Below, in pieces: positions 23,980 through 34,205 of a stretch of DNA of 64,000 nt. The DNA is taken from NCBI GenBank assembly GCA_023014335.1, contig JAECYW010000018.1:434001-498000 (forward strand), read 5' to 3'. The notes beneath the pieces are model-generated. The model made no database searches, was not told the origin of the DNA, and saw only the letters and a program-made list of their open reading frames with translations. Within the stretch, counting starts at the first letter, position 1. Each line of letters starts with the position of its first letter. The translations under genes were made by a program, and so were the position numbers. Source of the stretch: Galerina marginata (lineage: Eukaryota > Basidiomycota > Agaricomycetes > Agaricales > Galerinaceae).

Positions 23980-25819
23980 GCCAACATACGGCCTCTTCCC
24001 CCGCTACCTGCGCTACAATATCTGGCCCGACGACTCCTCTTCCTTTTCCCCTACAACCGCTGAATGGTCTGAGACCGCCGAACCACTTCCCCGCCCCCCC
24101 CAACACGAAATTGATAATCCTGCTGTGCAGGAAACGCTGCGTACCCACCCCCATTTATTCAAAATTGAAACACCAATCAATGTCGACGTCTTCGAGTCTC
24201 TCCTGCTGTCTCATCCAAATCAACCCTTTGTCACTTCGGTCTGCAAAGGGCTCCGCGAGGGTTTCTGGCCTTGGGCCGATACCCGCGCTGGGTCCTACCC
24301 AACTATGCACAGCGAAGATCGTGCCCCACCTACGGACCCGGCAAAGGCAGCTTTTCTTCGTGAACAGCGCGATATAGAAATGCAGAAGGGGCGCTGGTCC
24401 ACATCGTTTGGTGCAGACCTTCTCCCAGGAATGTACTGTTCGCCCATTCATGCCGTGCCTAAGCCTAATTCCACCGACCTCCGGCTCGTTACCGACCAAA
24501 GCGCAGGTCGCTTCTCTGTTAACAGCATGATCGACCACGAGAAGGTGTGCGGGTACCCACTCGACAACATGCGCCACATTGGAGAAGCCTTGCTGGCTAC
24601 AAGGCGCATTCATGGTGGCCGCGAGCTCATTATGTGGAAGTCGGACATCGCAGAAGCTTATCGCCTTATGCCAATGCACCCAGCATGGCAAATCAAGCAG
24701 GTTTGCATGGTCGACGGCCAGGGACACGTCGACCGTTGCAATTGTTTTGGTGGTTGTGGCTCCGGGGCAATTTTTATTTCTTTCAACAGCCTCGTCGCGT
24801 GGATCGCCAAGAACGTTGAGGGCATCCTAGGTTGTGCTGACTACGTCGATGACACATCAGGGGCAGACTTTGCCGGCGAGGTCTCCTTCTATGAACCTTA
24901 CCAAAAGCTCATGCCCTCGAAACAAGTTGCATTGCTTCACCTCTGGGATAAACTGGGCATCCCCCACAAGGAGAAGAAGCAGGTTTCTGGGTCTCCTCTC
25001 ACCATCATTGGTATTGATGTCGACCCCAATGCGATGACTCTAGCACTTTCTGCAACAGCCCGTTCAGACCTCATCAACGAGCTGCGTTTTTGGGGTTCTC
25101 GACCATCTGGTCGCTCAAATGGGGCATTTCCATTAAGGAGATGGCAGAGTTTGGCTGGATGGGCTAACTGGGCTTTCAATGTATATCCTCTCCTCCGCCC
25201 TTGTCTCAACAACGTCTACCCGAAACTTCGTGGAAAGCGAGCTCCGAACCAAAATGTCTGGGTCAACAATGCCATACGCGATGATCTCAACTGGGCTGCA
25301 GATAGGATCGAGAATTCCACAGGAGTACACCTCATGCGTTCCACAGCATGGGATCCCACCTGCGCCGATGTTACTATCTTTTGCGATGCATGCATGGATG
25401 GGATGGGCTTCTGGTTCCCTGACCACAGAGTCGGGTACTACTCACCTGTCCCTCCTGCTGTTCCTGTGGACTTCATATTCTATTATGAGGCACTCTGTGT
25501 CGTAGCTGCACTCCATCGCGCCCACCTCACATCTCCTGATGGATCTCGTATTGTCATTTATACTGATAATACAAACACGGTAGACATTTTCAACACTCTG
25601 CGTGCAAAACCGGAGTACAACCCCATCCTTCGTTTCGCCGTGGACATTCTCCTTGATGGCGAACATGACCTGCGTGTTCTCCATGTCCCTGGGGAACAGA
25701 ATGTTGTTGCAGATGCCCTTTCGCGCCAGGATTTCAGGCGCGCCATCGAGTCCGTTTCGGACTTGAAGATACTTGATTTTCAACCCCCTCAATTACCGCT
25801 GGGGGCAATCAAAAAATGA
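23957..25819 (+). CDS. Reverse transcriptase - RNase H of the Ngaro-like element
   Basis: 620 aa from ATG 23957 (MVRKEGSKPTYG), overlapping the end of gag. The same frame is open back to 22661, but that part is only the shadow of gag. RT: PIHAVPKPNSTDLRLVTDQS, then WKSDIAEAYRLMPMHP, CFGGCGSGAIFISF, and the catalytic box YVDD at about residues 296-299. RNase H follows: IFCDACMDGMGFWF, the Glu of YYEALCVVAALHRA, IYTDNTNTVDIF and VADALSR. This copies element RNA into DNA. No stop or frameshift across the domains. It ends in ATGA shared with the recombinase start. Confidence 0.92.
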   Translation: MVRKEGSKPTYGLFPRYLRYNIWPDDSSSFSPTTAEWSETAEPLPRPPQHEIDNPAVQETLRTHPHLFKIETPINVDVFESLLLSHPNQPFVTSVCKGLREGFWPWADTRAGSYPTMHSEDRAPPTDPAKAAFLREQRDIEMQKGRWSTSFGADLLPGMYCSPIHAVPKPNSTDLRLVTDQSAGRFSVNSMIDHEKVCGYPLDNMRHIGEALLATRRIHGGRELIMWKSDIAEAYRLMPMHPAWQIKQVCMVDGQGHVDRCNCFGGCGSGAIFISFNSLVAWIAKNVEGILGCADYVDDTSGADFAGEVSFYEPYQKLMPSKQVALLHLWDKLGIPHKEKKQVSGSPLTIIGIDVDPNAMTLALSATARSDLINELRFWGSRPSGRSNGAFPLRRWQSLAGWANWAFNVYPLLRPCLNNVYPKLRGKRAPNQNVWVNNAIRDDLNWAADRIENSTGVHLMRSTAWDPTCADVTIFCDACMDGMGFWFPDHRVGYYSPVPPAVPVDFIFYYEALCVVAALHRAHLTSPDGSRIVIYTDNTNTVDIFNTLRAKPEYNPILRFAVDILLDGEHDLRVLHVPGEQNVVADALSRQDFRRAIESVSDLKILDFQPPQLPLGAIKK

Positions 25820-26826
25820 TCCGACCCTCGAGACCGTCCAGGCAACCTAAGCGGGAGCCTTGGACACGGGAACGCCTTCTTCATGAGCGTGCCATTGCCC
25901 TCGGTCAAGCGATTGATGAAGGAACCTGGAAAAACTATGGGTCCGCGCTTAACTCATACCTCTCCTTCGTGCGCATGCACGATTTCCCTGTCAACCCCAC
26001 AGCCGACACTCTCTCCTTCTTCACAGTGTACATGTGCCACCATATTAAACCGGATTCTGTAGCCACTTACCTTTCCGGCATCTGCCAACAACTCGAACCC
26101 TACTTCCCCGACATCAGAACTATACGGAAATCCACCCTTGTTCATCGTACCTTGCAGGGTTGTATGCGTCTGAAAGGTAGCCCAGCTGTGCGCAAACGAG
26201 CTCTAACCCTTGACGACATTGCAATAGTACTTGCTTTCTACCATGACTTGGACTCTATAACCCACGACGACCTCCTATTCATATGCATGCTCATGACCGG
26301 CTTCTTTGCCCTCATGCGCCTTGGTGAGCTGTCTTTCCCAGATGACCATTCACTCCGTGATTGGCGCAAGGTTACCAAAAGGTCGTCCGTTCAGGTTAAC
26401 GACGACCATTATGGTTTCTTCTTACCCGCTCACAAGGCCGACAAATTCTTTGAAGGCAATCGAGTCATCATCCGTGCTCAACAAATCCGTCACAACCCCC
26501 TCTTCTATTTCTGCCAATATCTTGCATCCCGCGACCGCCTCTTTCCTTTGGCATCCCCACTCTGGTTGACGTCATCCGGTGAGGTGCCAACTCGCTCCTT
26601 CTTTATACGGCGTCTTCGCACTTTCTTCGACAAGGACGTCGCTGGGCAGTCCATGCGCGCCGGCGGCGCCACCTCTTTGGCCGAAAATGGAACGCCCCCT
26701 TCTGTCATCCAAGCCATTGGCCGTTGGGCATCCGACACCTTCCAAATCTATGTCCGCAAAAGCCCAGTCCTTATACAGGCCCTTCTTTTTGGGAGGGAAC
26801 AGGCAAACAACCCTCCACTACCTTGA
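25816..26826 (+). CDS. Tyrosine recombinase of the Ngaro-like element
   Basis: 336 aa. The ATG overlaps the RT stop (ATGA at 25816-25819), suggesting stop-restart translation. The N-terminal SAM-like core-binding domain (about 25-115) includes GTWKNYGSALNSYLSF. Catalytic domain: Arg168 in ALMRLGELSF, Lys207 in LPAHKADKF, Arg281 in SMRAGGATSLAENG, Trp304 in GRWASDTF (where many recombinases have His) and nucleophile Tyr312 in IYVRK. This enzyme integrates a circular DNA copy in place of a DDE integrase. Intact. Confidence 0.92.
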   Translation: MIRPSRPSRQPKREPWTRERLLHERAIALGQAIDEGTWKNYGSALNSYLSFVRMHDFPVNPTADTLSFFTVYMCHHIKPDSVATYLSGICQQLEPYFPDIRTIRKSTLVHRTLQGCMRLKGSPAVRKRALTLDDIAIVLAFYHDLDSITHDDLLFICMLMTGFFALMRLGELSFPDDHSLRDWRKVTKRSSVQVNDDHYGFFLPAHKADKFFEGNRVIIRAQQIRHNPLFYFCQYLASRDRLFPLASPLWLTSSGEVPTRSFFIRRLRTFFDKDVAGQSMRAGGATSLAENGTPPSVIQAIGRWASDTFQIYVRKSPVLIQALLFGREQANNPPLP

Positions 26827-26920
26827 TTTCCGCTCCTCACATCGCAGCAACGCTGCTCATCTTCTTTGACATTCCCTTTCTCTTTTCAAAAAAAAAAAAA
26901 AAAAGTAATCTCTCTTATTA

Positions 26921-27043
26921 GCCTTTACCTCGTAAATCAAGAAATACATAATTTTTAGGCACCCAGCCGGCTATCAGCCGCTGGGTGCTCTTTTCTGCTA
27001 CTCAATTTACCGCGTGTGTTATACCACGCCTAGCAATCATTGG
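26921..27043 (+). repeat. Ngaro-like B1 repeat
   Basis: 123 bp, direct repeat of 27338-27460. Contains a strong hairpin: GCACCCAG ... CTGGGTGC with a further GGCT/AGCC pairing inside. Directly abuts A2. Confidence 0.9.
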
Positions 27044-27301
27044 TCGAGTTTAAGTTGTAAACTTACCCAAGTCCAATGAGTGCGCAAAGGCCTCTGGTGC
27101 ACGTGAGCAAACATATTCGGCAGTTCCGTCTTTGAGACGAACCGTTAAGCCGATCGGGACCTGGGGGATAGAAATTTTCGTGCAGAGAGCCTTCTGCTCT
27201 TTGCTCCTGCACTCACTATCCCCCAGGTATACCTTCTCTTCTGATCTTTTTGAGCACGCACTCACGGTCCCCCAGTACCAGAGGCACCAATTTTTTATTA
27301 C
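27044..27301 (+). repeat. Ngaro-like A2 repeat
   Basis: 258 bp; matches A1 except for two substitutions (CAAACAT for CGAACAT, CTTCTGC for CTTCCGC). Confidence 0.9.
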
Positions 27302-27337
27302 CCACCCACCTCAACCCTTAATTTCTTTTATCTTACT

Positions 27338-27460
27338 GCCTTTACCTCGTAAATCAAGAAATACATAATTTTTAGGCACCCAGCCGGCTATCAGCCGCTG
27401 GGTGCTCTTTTCTGCTACTCAATTTACCGCGTGTGTTATACCACGCCTAGCAATCATTGG
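27338..27460 (+). repeat. Ngaro-like B2 repeat, right terminus
   Basis: 123 bp copy of B1. The hAT-like arm resumes directly after it at 27461. Confidence 0.9.
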
Positions 27461-30053
27461 GGCATATCCAACTGTTTGAGGTGCTTTAAATAGCAAACTA
27501 ATCAATCAATGCTTTATGTAAATAAATGCAATTTCCAAAAGTGATTGGATGTGGCTGTGCTAGTAACAAAAGTTGTACTACTCATCAGGGTGATTTCAAA
27601 TCTATTTAAATTATAATTTTATCTTTATTCATTATTGAGATATAGACTGCATCAAAATCGTTATCAGGCTTCTTGAAATCAGATTTGGCAGATGGGAAAA
27701 TTTCCCAAAAAGGAAGGAGCATCTAAAAAGAAAGTAATATATTTTTTAATTATTTTACAAGTTATATCATATTAATATTGACATTCCTCAGTGAGATATA
27801 AGCAAAACAAGATTGTTCTAAAAATAGCTGATAAGTCCATAAATAGAAATAGTTTCCAAAAAGAAATTTCAGGGTCCAGCTAAAAATAGAAAGAATTCCA
27901 AAATATATTAAGGTTTTAGTTTAAAAATAGACAAACTTCTAAAAATAGAACTGCATTAAGTTTATATATCTGATTAATAAGTTATGTTAGTATTAGTTGA
28001 TGTCTATAAATAGTTAATAAATTCACTAATATTTTTAGATAAAATTTCATCTATAAATAGAAAAAGTTGATATTAGATAGGAGCATAGAAGAGAGTTTAT
28101 GAATGTAGGTTTAATCTATAAATAGAAATCCATAACTGAAGTATAAGCATGTTTATAAATTTGGGTTAATCTATAAATAGACAATTTGAAGCTGTTTTTC
28201 TAAGCCCAAATCTGTTAGTGTCATGTGACTTTGTACCTCTTATCTATAAATAGAAATTTGTTCTAAAATTCAAAGCTACAGTTGGTGTCTAAAAATAGTT
28301 TATAAAGAGATTATTACACAGAAGGTCTAAGCATTAATCTATTAATAGAAACAGCTTAGATTAGAGCAGGGAATAAAAATAGTTCATAAATTTGAGTCTA
28401 ATCTATAAATAGAACTAGTTTCAAAAAAGGCATTTTCAGGTCAGGGTCTATTAATAGAAATTATAGAGCTATTTTTTCTGATCTGGAATCTGTTAGTATC
28501 ATGTGATTTGGTGCCTTACTTGCCAAGAAAAACACAAAATACACTTTTGAACTCTTCTCTTTTGAAGTGTAATTTGACTATAATTTGCTCAGTTTTTATC
28601 TGATTACCCTGATTTAAACATCAGAAAATCAAGAAAATTCAGAGTTACAAGATGATGTTAAAATTAAAAGATATTACTCTTTAAATTGCTCAGTTTTTCA
28701 CCATTTTAACATTTTCAACATTTTGATATTTTATAAAACATCTATTTCTTTCACCCCTATATAATGCAGTATATATGAACCATTTCTATTGCATTTTGTA
28801 ACTGGTCAAATCATTTGATGGTCAATCTGGTTTGGGAATTTTCATTATAGAGATTTTTTTTTTTTTTCAACAATTTATAATATTTTTGAATGTCAGTATA
28901 TTTAATTACTTGTCTATCTACTCATATATCTACTTTACATTTGAAACTAATCCTACATATGGTATATAGGTAATTTTTTATAAAAATGCCCAGAAAATAT
29001 TTTAGTAGAAGGACCCCTGCCACCATATCAGCAATAAATATATTTTCTAAGAACAAAACATTTTTAGATGTCACAAAAACATTATTGCATTTGAGAAAAC
29101 AAATATTTATTCTATGGAAATATTTGGCTTAAAAATGTTTCTGAAAAATGTTTCAGAGCCTCCTCTAGATTGTATTTTCTATCAGAAATTAATCAACCTA
29201 GTAGGTTATGTTTGGTGGGTCACTGAAGTGATTCCCTCAAGGTCCATTCTCCGTTCCTGCTAAGTTTATTTCAACAACAGGGTCTCGAAAGAAACAGAAG
29301 GTACGTTACAGTGTGTTACACTGTGTTTATACATATATTCCGGTGTATTACCTCTCGCACCGCTACAGAATAACCCACCTTCAAAAGAAGAGGTCGCACA
29401 GACCAAAATAATTCAAGAACTTGAACGCCGACATCGTTGCGAGGACAAGCAGTGCGACATGACACCTTGCTACGTTACAGGACCGAACGCAGAACATGTT
29501 CACCTAACACACATGCATTTACGTACCTGGGCAGCCGCAATTGTTGTATTCCACCGATTTATATGTTTTCTTGGATGTACTGATGCTATCGTCTCGTAGG
29601 ACGGAAAGATTGCAAATGTAGACCAGGAAAACCCACCGAACAGCAAAATCTTTGACCCCCCGAGCAAAAAACATCACACAGACGATATCGCGTTACTGGC
29701 CAAACGTCAGGTTGCACAAAACCGCGATGCTGCTGCTCCTACTATCACTGTAAACTTTCCTGGATTTGCTGATGTCTTCCGAGCTCCGAACGCACCACCT
29801 CTGGGACCTGTCAATCCTCCAGTAGCTGCTCCAGTGAACTCTCCGTGTCGTCGTGTACCCCCTCCACCAATGGATCTGGCTGACTTCTGCCACCAATTCA
29901 AACTCTCTAATGAACTCAGGGAAAAGCTTGGTGTTATTCATATTGCTGGACCTCACGTACTTCGCCTTGTTTCTGATGCTGATCTTCGTAGAGATGGAGG
30001 ATTGTCAGTGGGAGAGCTTGCCTCAGTTCGTGATGCACAACAGCGATGGATTC

Positions 30054-31057
30054 GAGGACTTTACCCTCACCTACATACTCCATATGGACTCCAGCTATTT
30101 CCACCTGGAGCGGTGGAGTCCATGTGGAGTCCAGGCTTATATTTCTTGGCTGGTGGCTCAGCCAAACCAAGTGGAGTCTCCAGGTAGATTCCAGGTGGAC
30201 TCCAGATAAAATTGAGTGGAAGTTCATGGACTCCACCTATTTCCATCTGGACTTGGCTCTAAATGGCTGATCCATCTGGAATGCATAGATTCCATGTGGA
30301 ATCTTATTTAGTATAAAACAATAAATAATAGCATCATAGGCTATTCGTAAGACAATAAATAGAACCAAACAATATAAATCATCAGACCTGCTATTTGGAC
30401 CTGAAAGACTCACGTTTTTTCGAGTTTTTTGGGTTTTTCTCACCAACGAAAGCAGCTAGTCACATGATTTCAAAAGATATAGGGTTTTTAGATCAGACTG
30501 CATGGTTACTATTTTTGGCAAAAAGTTCCCACGGTAGGTAAATCAGCCAAAATATGGAAACAGTACCCTTAAAAAATTATGGCATATCCAGATTTGGAAT
30601 CTCCTTGAAATTCCGCATCCAATGATACCCCATTGACCCTGAATTTCCAACATATAGGTTACATAAAATATATATAGATAGTAAGCCATAGAGTATATAT
30701 AGTAGTTAGTTTTAGATTTTTAAAAGCACTGATGGTGTAGTGGTTAAAGTCTCTATGGCTTTGGCTTTGATGAGGTCTTGGGTTCAATTCATACTCATGC
30801 ATGTTATTTTATTCCTTGATCTTATCTAAGTTCAAGTCAGACATCTAGTAAGTGGAGACTCCATATGGACTCCATGTTAACTCCATTAACTCCAGATAGA
30901 CTCCATGTGGACTCCAGTAAGCTCCAGATGGAATTCACCTTAAAGTATCAGAATAGATGGCTTTAGGTGGACTCCATTTAGAGTCCAGCTGGAGTCTACT
31001 GGAATATCTGCTCTCACATGGAGTCCATGTGGAGTATGTAGGTGGAGGTAAAGTACA
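30054..31057. mobile_element. TCCATATGGACTCC-word TIR element with 9-bp duplication (MULE-like)
   Basis: 1004 bp. Left end GAGGACTTTACCCTCACC, right end inverse TGTACTTTACCTCCACC; both continue CTACATACTCCAYATGGACT. A perfect 9-bp duplication GATGGATTC (30045-30053, 31058-31066) is the Mutator-type size. Many CCATATGGACTCC words lie near both ends. It has a tRNA-like module in the middle and no coding capacity. Inserted in the last exon of the accessory gene. Confidence 0.82.
30731..30797 (+). other. tRNA-like Pol III promoter module
   Basis: A-box-like TGGTGTAGTGG and B-box GGGTTCAATTC at tRNA spacing. Homologous modules occur at 4541-4614, 38624-38693 and 48691-48760, including in elements with a different end word. 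Confidence 0.5.
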
Positions 31058-31164
31058 GATGGATTCATGCTCTTGCATGCCTAGCTTAGTTTGTTGACCT
31101 CGTTCTAATGGACTATTATGGACTGCTAGCATTGAGATTACAGACAATTCGTGTACAATAACAA

Positions 31165-32258
31165 TCAAATGTAACCTGTGTGTCAAAAAAAGCCCCACGT
31201 CATCTCCGGTGTGATCTCCTCACATGCTTTGTACAATTTGTAGTAATGGGAGTTGTATGTAAAAAATGAGAGCCCGTCACGTCGAAGATGTGCCTTGATG
31301 ACTGAAAAAGCAATCTCGATGGATTGGAAGTCCGGAGAATAAGGCAGGAGGTACTCGATAATGCAGCCGAAGCTGTGAACAAGGGCGGTGACTTCCTCTG
31401 AGTGGTGGATTCTGGCGTTGTCGAGGAGGAGAACACTGCGCAGTCTAGGGAAAGGAGTCGTACATGGGAGCTGAGAGAAATTATTAGAATCAATAACCAG
31501 AGGATATCAGTTACACACCACATCATCTCATAGATACTCAAGAAATGTATCATGCCAAAATGACCCTTCAAGAACTCTTGATGCAATTATCCCTTCGTCA
31601 AGAGCAAGGGCTGCAATCATGGAGTACCTGTGTTGGCAAACAAAGGGATCATGCTGTTCAACCCGCCTCCCAATAGGTGCCCTACCCCATAGTCGAGTGT
31701 ATGTGTGATCATCCTTCAAAACCTCATCAATTGAAATCAGATAGTTTGCAGGATATTGACCAATTTGGCGAACAAAATCGGCACGTAAGACAGGGTCCCT
31801 TTCAGCTGCAAGCTTCTGAACATGCTTAACATTGAGCCCAGCTCGTTCAAGACTCCGATGAATGGTGGCCAATGAAACAGACAGTGCGCGGTACCGTTCC
31901 AAGCATCGAGAGTATTCATCAAGGAAAAGAGTGGGTTTGTAGCGCGCTAGTCGGAGAAGATAGTTGCAGTCACATCTAAGGAGAGTTCGCGGTCTTCCAC
32001 GGCCGATTGAATCGCCTGTTGCTTAGCAACAGTGCCGATGCGAAGTTTTTGTTGTTGAGCACGGTAGAAAGTGCGGATTGAAAAGCCTGCGATGGCAGCA
32101 ATATCATACACGCTGTTGCGGCCACGGCCATCCAATCACAGAGTGGCCTCCTTGAGATCGTCACTAATCTTCCTGTAGACCATAACGCAGCGGTTAGACG
32201 GCAGGTGGATAGAGGTCAAAGAACGTCGAAGGCGAAAAGCAACACTGGCCTGTGACAT
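31165..32258 (-). pseudogene. Tc1/mariner-type DDE transposase, inactivated
   Basis: Start ATG 32258. A helix-turn-helix stretch (SVYDIAAIAGFSIRTFYRAQ) is followed by an AT-hook-like GRGRPRTLL and a second helical part (SLATIHRSLERAGLNVKHVQ), then the DDE domain: LISIDEV with the first Asp, LLLDNARIHH with the second, and YSPDFQSIEIAFSVIK with the Glu. An intron of about 48 nt lies between EYL*DDV and the second Asp. C-terminus WGFF*HTGYI, then stop at 31165. Breaks: TGA after KEATL, a one-base shift before the GRPR motif, TGA in EYL*DDV and TGA in WGFF*. The catalytic triad itself is kept. It is convergent to the accessory gene, 75 bp away, and its upstream side carries the right TIR. Confidence 0.85.
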
Positions 32259-32849
32259 CTTGTCACTGAAGTCGTCTCAAACTTAGGTCAGCTCTTGAAA
32301 CTTTTCTTTTTCGAAATGCCATCATTTTTGAAAATCGCAATAAGGCAGAATTATTTAAGGATTATGTGAGATATATTCTGAACTTTTTGCCCGTGTATCT
32401 CCTGCATAATTTTGGTTGAAATATGCAAGAAATATTTTGCTGTCTATATCTTTTAAATAATTCTGGGTAGACTATTCAAAAAATATATGAAAAATATGCA
32501 AGTGGGTAGTTCAGTAGTGTCACATATTTATTGGCTGAATATTTGAGAAATATGGAAGGTATGAGTGTATCCAGACAACATATTTTCCAGCTGAATATTT
32601 GGAAATTATCTGACAGTTGAGTATTCAACTTGTTAAGAGGCCATTGCTCTGCATGGCAAATACGAGTTCTTTTTCTTCTTAATTCTCTTTATCAAAGATT
32701 TTTCAATATATTATTGGGTTGTATATCAAAGATAGATTTTATCATATTTTTTTACCTGCATAGAGTAGCAGCACATGGCAAAAACAAGTCCTCATGTACT
32801 ATGTCTCAGTAATTGATTAATAACAAAGTGAGATGTTATCTGATTGGAC

Positions 32850-33452
32850 TAGTGTTTTGAAGTCTGGTCCAGTCTGGTTTTTTCACATTTTTGGCAAGGA
32901 CGGGGACTTTAACTGGTCCTAGAAATTTATAAATGTTCAGAAAACTGGACTGGACTGATGAGGACCAGTCCTCATTGGTTTTTTGCAGTCCTGGACCAGT
33001 CTTGGTCTTAACCGGTTGCCAGCTGGTCTCAACTGGTTTTTTGATACATTAACATCAAGATTTAGTGTAGATATATGAATATAATTTGTAGAGATTATAT
33101 ATACCTTTAAAACGAGTCCAAGAACATTAAATTCCATTGAGAATTGGCAATTATACGGAAATATTCACCATTTCCTACTCTTTTGGGAGTTTCAAAATGT
33201 TTTTTTTTATTTTTCAGTGTGAACTTTGTCTAAAATTATGATACATAGTGCGTTTTAAAGGAAAAAATAAGGGCTACAAAACTACTGGTTTGGACGGGTC
33301 CTAGGACCGAAAACTGGTCCTCAAAGACTGGTTTTTTTCCAGTTTTTCATTCTCAAATATCAAAAGACCAGACTGCTGGTCCAGTATTTTTGCAGTCTGG
33401 TCTGGTCTTTTTGCAGTCTTTTCCAGTCTTAGGACCGGACTTCAAAACACTA
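32850..33452. mobile_element. GGTCCAGTCTGG-word MITE, 8-bp duplication (hAT-like)
   Basis: 603 bp. Ends TAGTGTTTTGAAGTCYGGTCC inverted at both sides. Flanks GATTGGAC and GATTGGGC (seven of eight match). Both ends swarm with GGTCCAGTCTGGT words. Related copies at 51918-52509 and 51130-51307. Non-coding. Confidence 0.8.
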
Positions 33453-33609
33453 GATTGGGCTGATCCTGAACTCATTGGAAAGGTAATAAAAAGATGCATT
33501 TTATGGTATAAACCAGAAAATCACTAGTTTAGCTTGTACACAGTACTTATGCTTGCTATGCATTTGTAAAAGTAGTCTAAAGATATAAATCTAGTGAGTT
33601 ATTGCTTTA

Positions 33610-34165
33610 TATCAAGTTTTAATCCACACAGAAAGCAAAAAAAAAGATAAAAAAGCGCCAGCAAAGCACTTTTCTAGCCTATACACAATCAACTGACATG
33701 ACCTGTGCTAGGAAGAAAGCTATCTACAAATAAAAGTGCCCTAAAAACATATATCTAGCTATTTACTACTGTCTATCAAAGTTTACTTGACACAAAAAAG
33801 TAAAAAAAAGGTAAAAAAAGCGCTAGTAAAGCACTTTTCTAGCCCACACACAGTCAACTGACATGACCTGTGCTAGAAAAGAAAGCTATCTACAAATAAA
33901 AGTGCCCTAAAAACATATATCTAGCTATATACTACTGTCTATCAAGTTTTACTCTACACAAAAAGATAAAAAAGAGGTAAAAAAGCGCCAGCAAAGCACT
34001 CTTCCAGCCTCAGAATCTATACTAGGGACTATCTACTAATGAAAGTACATTAAAGACTCATATTTAGCTAGTTAGTATTGAGTCTATTAAGTTTTAAACT
34101 ACATAAAAAGCACAGAAAAAAAGGGGGAAAAGTTCCAGCAAAGCACCTTTCTGCTTTATACAAAC
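33610..34165 (+). repeat. About 160-bp tandem repeat, 3.5 units
   Basis: Landmarks are TATCAAGTTTTAMTCYACAC, AAAAAGCGCCAGCAAAGCAC, CAACTGACATGACCTGTGC and CTATCTACAAATAAAAGTGC. Later units are progressively diverged. It is part of the cargo of the 3.16-kb Helitron-like element. Confidence 0.75.
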
Positions 34166-34205
34166 TTATAATGAATCTAAAAAGAAAGAGACAACAGTTA
34201 GTAAG

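Larger units (their letters stand above)
22367..27460 (+). mobile_element. Ngaro/DIRS-type tyrosine-recombinase retrotransposon, apparently complete
   Basis: Split direct repeats in the order A1 (22367-22624), genes, B1 (26921-27043), A2 (27044-27301), B2 (27338-27460), with three open genes between: gag, RT-RNase H and tyrosine recombinase. No methyltransferase segment is seen between RNase H and recombinase, which favours Ngaro over DIRS/PAT. No target-site duplication is seen at the ends, as expected for this class. A1 and A2 differ at two positions by eye. A poly-A run of about 17 follows the recombinase at 26888-26904. Confidence 0.9.
19573..29230. mobile_element. hAT-like long-TIR element B, carrying an Ngaro-like element
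   Basis: Begins CACTTCAGTGACCCACC and ends with its inverse. Perfect 8-bp duplication ATTCCCTC at 19565-19572 and 29231-29238. Arms of about 1.6-1.7 kb (19573 to about 21120 and about 27490 to 29230), again full of CTATTTTTAGA and CTATTTATAGA words and recognisably related to element A. The centre 21120-22366 has no gene. With the Ngaro-like insertion removed it is about 4.6 kb. No transposase. Confidence 0.88.
17973..29276 (+). mobile_element. Non-autonomous copia-type LTR retrotransposon (gag only)
   Basis: LTRs of 188 bp: 5' LTR 17973-18160; 3' LTR 19423-19572 plus 29239-29276, split by a hAT-like element. The LTR begins TGTTGGAATTTGG and ends ATTTCAACA. A 5-bp duplication ACAGG lies at 17968-17972 and 29277-29281. 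A polypurine run GAGGAGGAG directly precedes the 3' LTR. The internal part, 18161-19422, holds only a gag gene, with no protease, integrase or RT. The two LTRs differ at about half a dozen positions by eye. Confidence 0.9.
17356..31089 (+). pseudogene. Accessory gene of the Tc1-type transposon (Cys/His segment plus SAM-like C-terminus), split by two insertions
   Basis: Starts at ATG 17356 (MAGYDTDPENGG). Exon pieces: 17356 to about 17862 with two small frame slips near 17500-17580; 17909-17972; then, after the LTR element, 29282 onward (GSRKKQK, intron, NNPPSKEEVAQ); a Cys/His-rich block CEDKQCDMTPCY followed by HVHLTHMHLRTWAA; another intron; and a C-terminal SAM-like bundle DLADFCHQFKLSNELREKL...GGLSVGELASVRDAQQRW. 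The LTR element sits inside an exon with a 5-bp duplication ACAGG; dropping one copy gives EEVTGSRKK in frame. The element at 30054-31057 sits in the last codons with a 9-bp duplication GATGGATTC; dropping it gives QQRWIHALACLA and a stop at 31087. The role is unknown. The position between the TIRs suggests it moves with the transposase. Confidence 0.65.

Noticed and set aside
30731..30797. Functional tRNA gene
   Set aside because: A and B boxes are present, but no acceptor stem or anticodon arm folds well; the same holds for 4541, 15029, 38624 and 48691.
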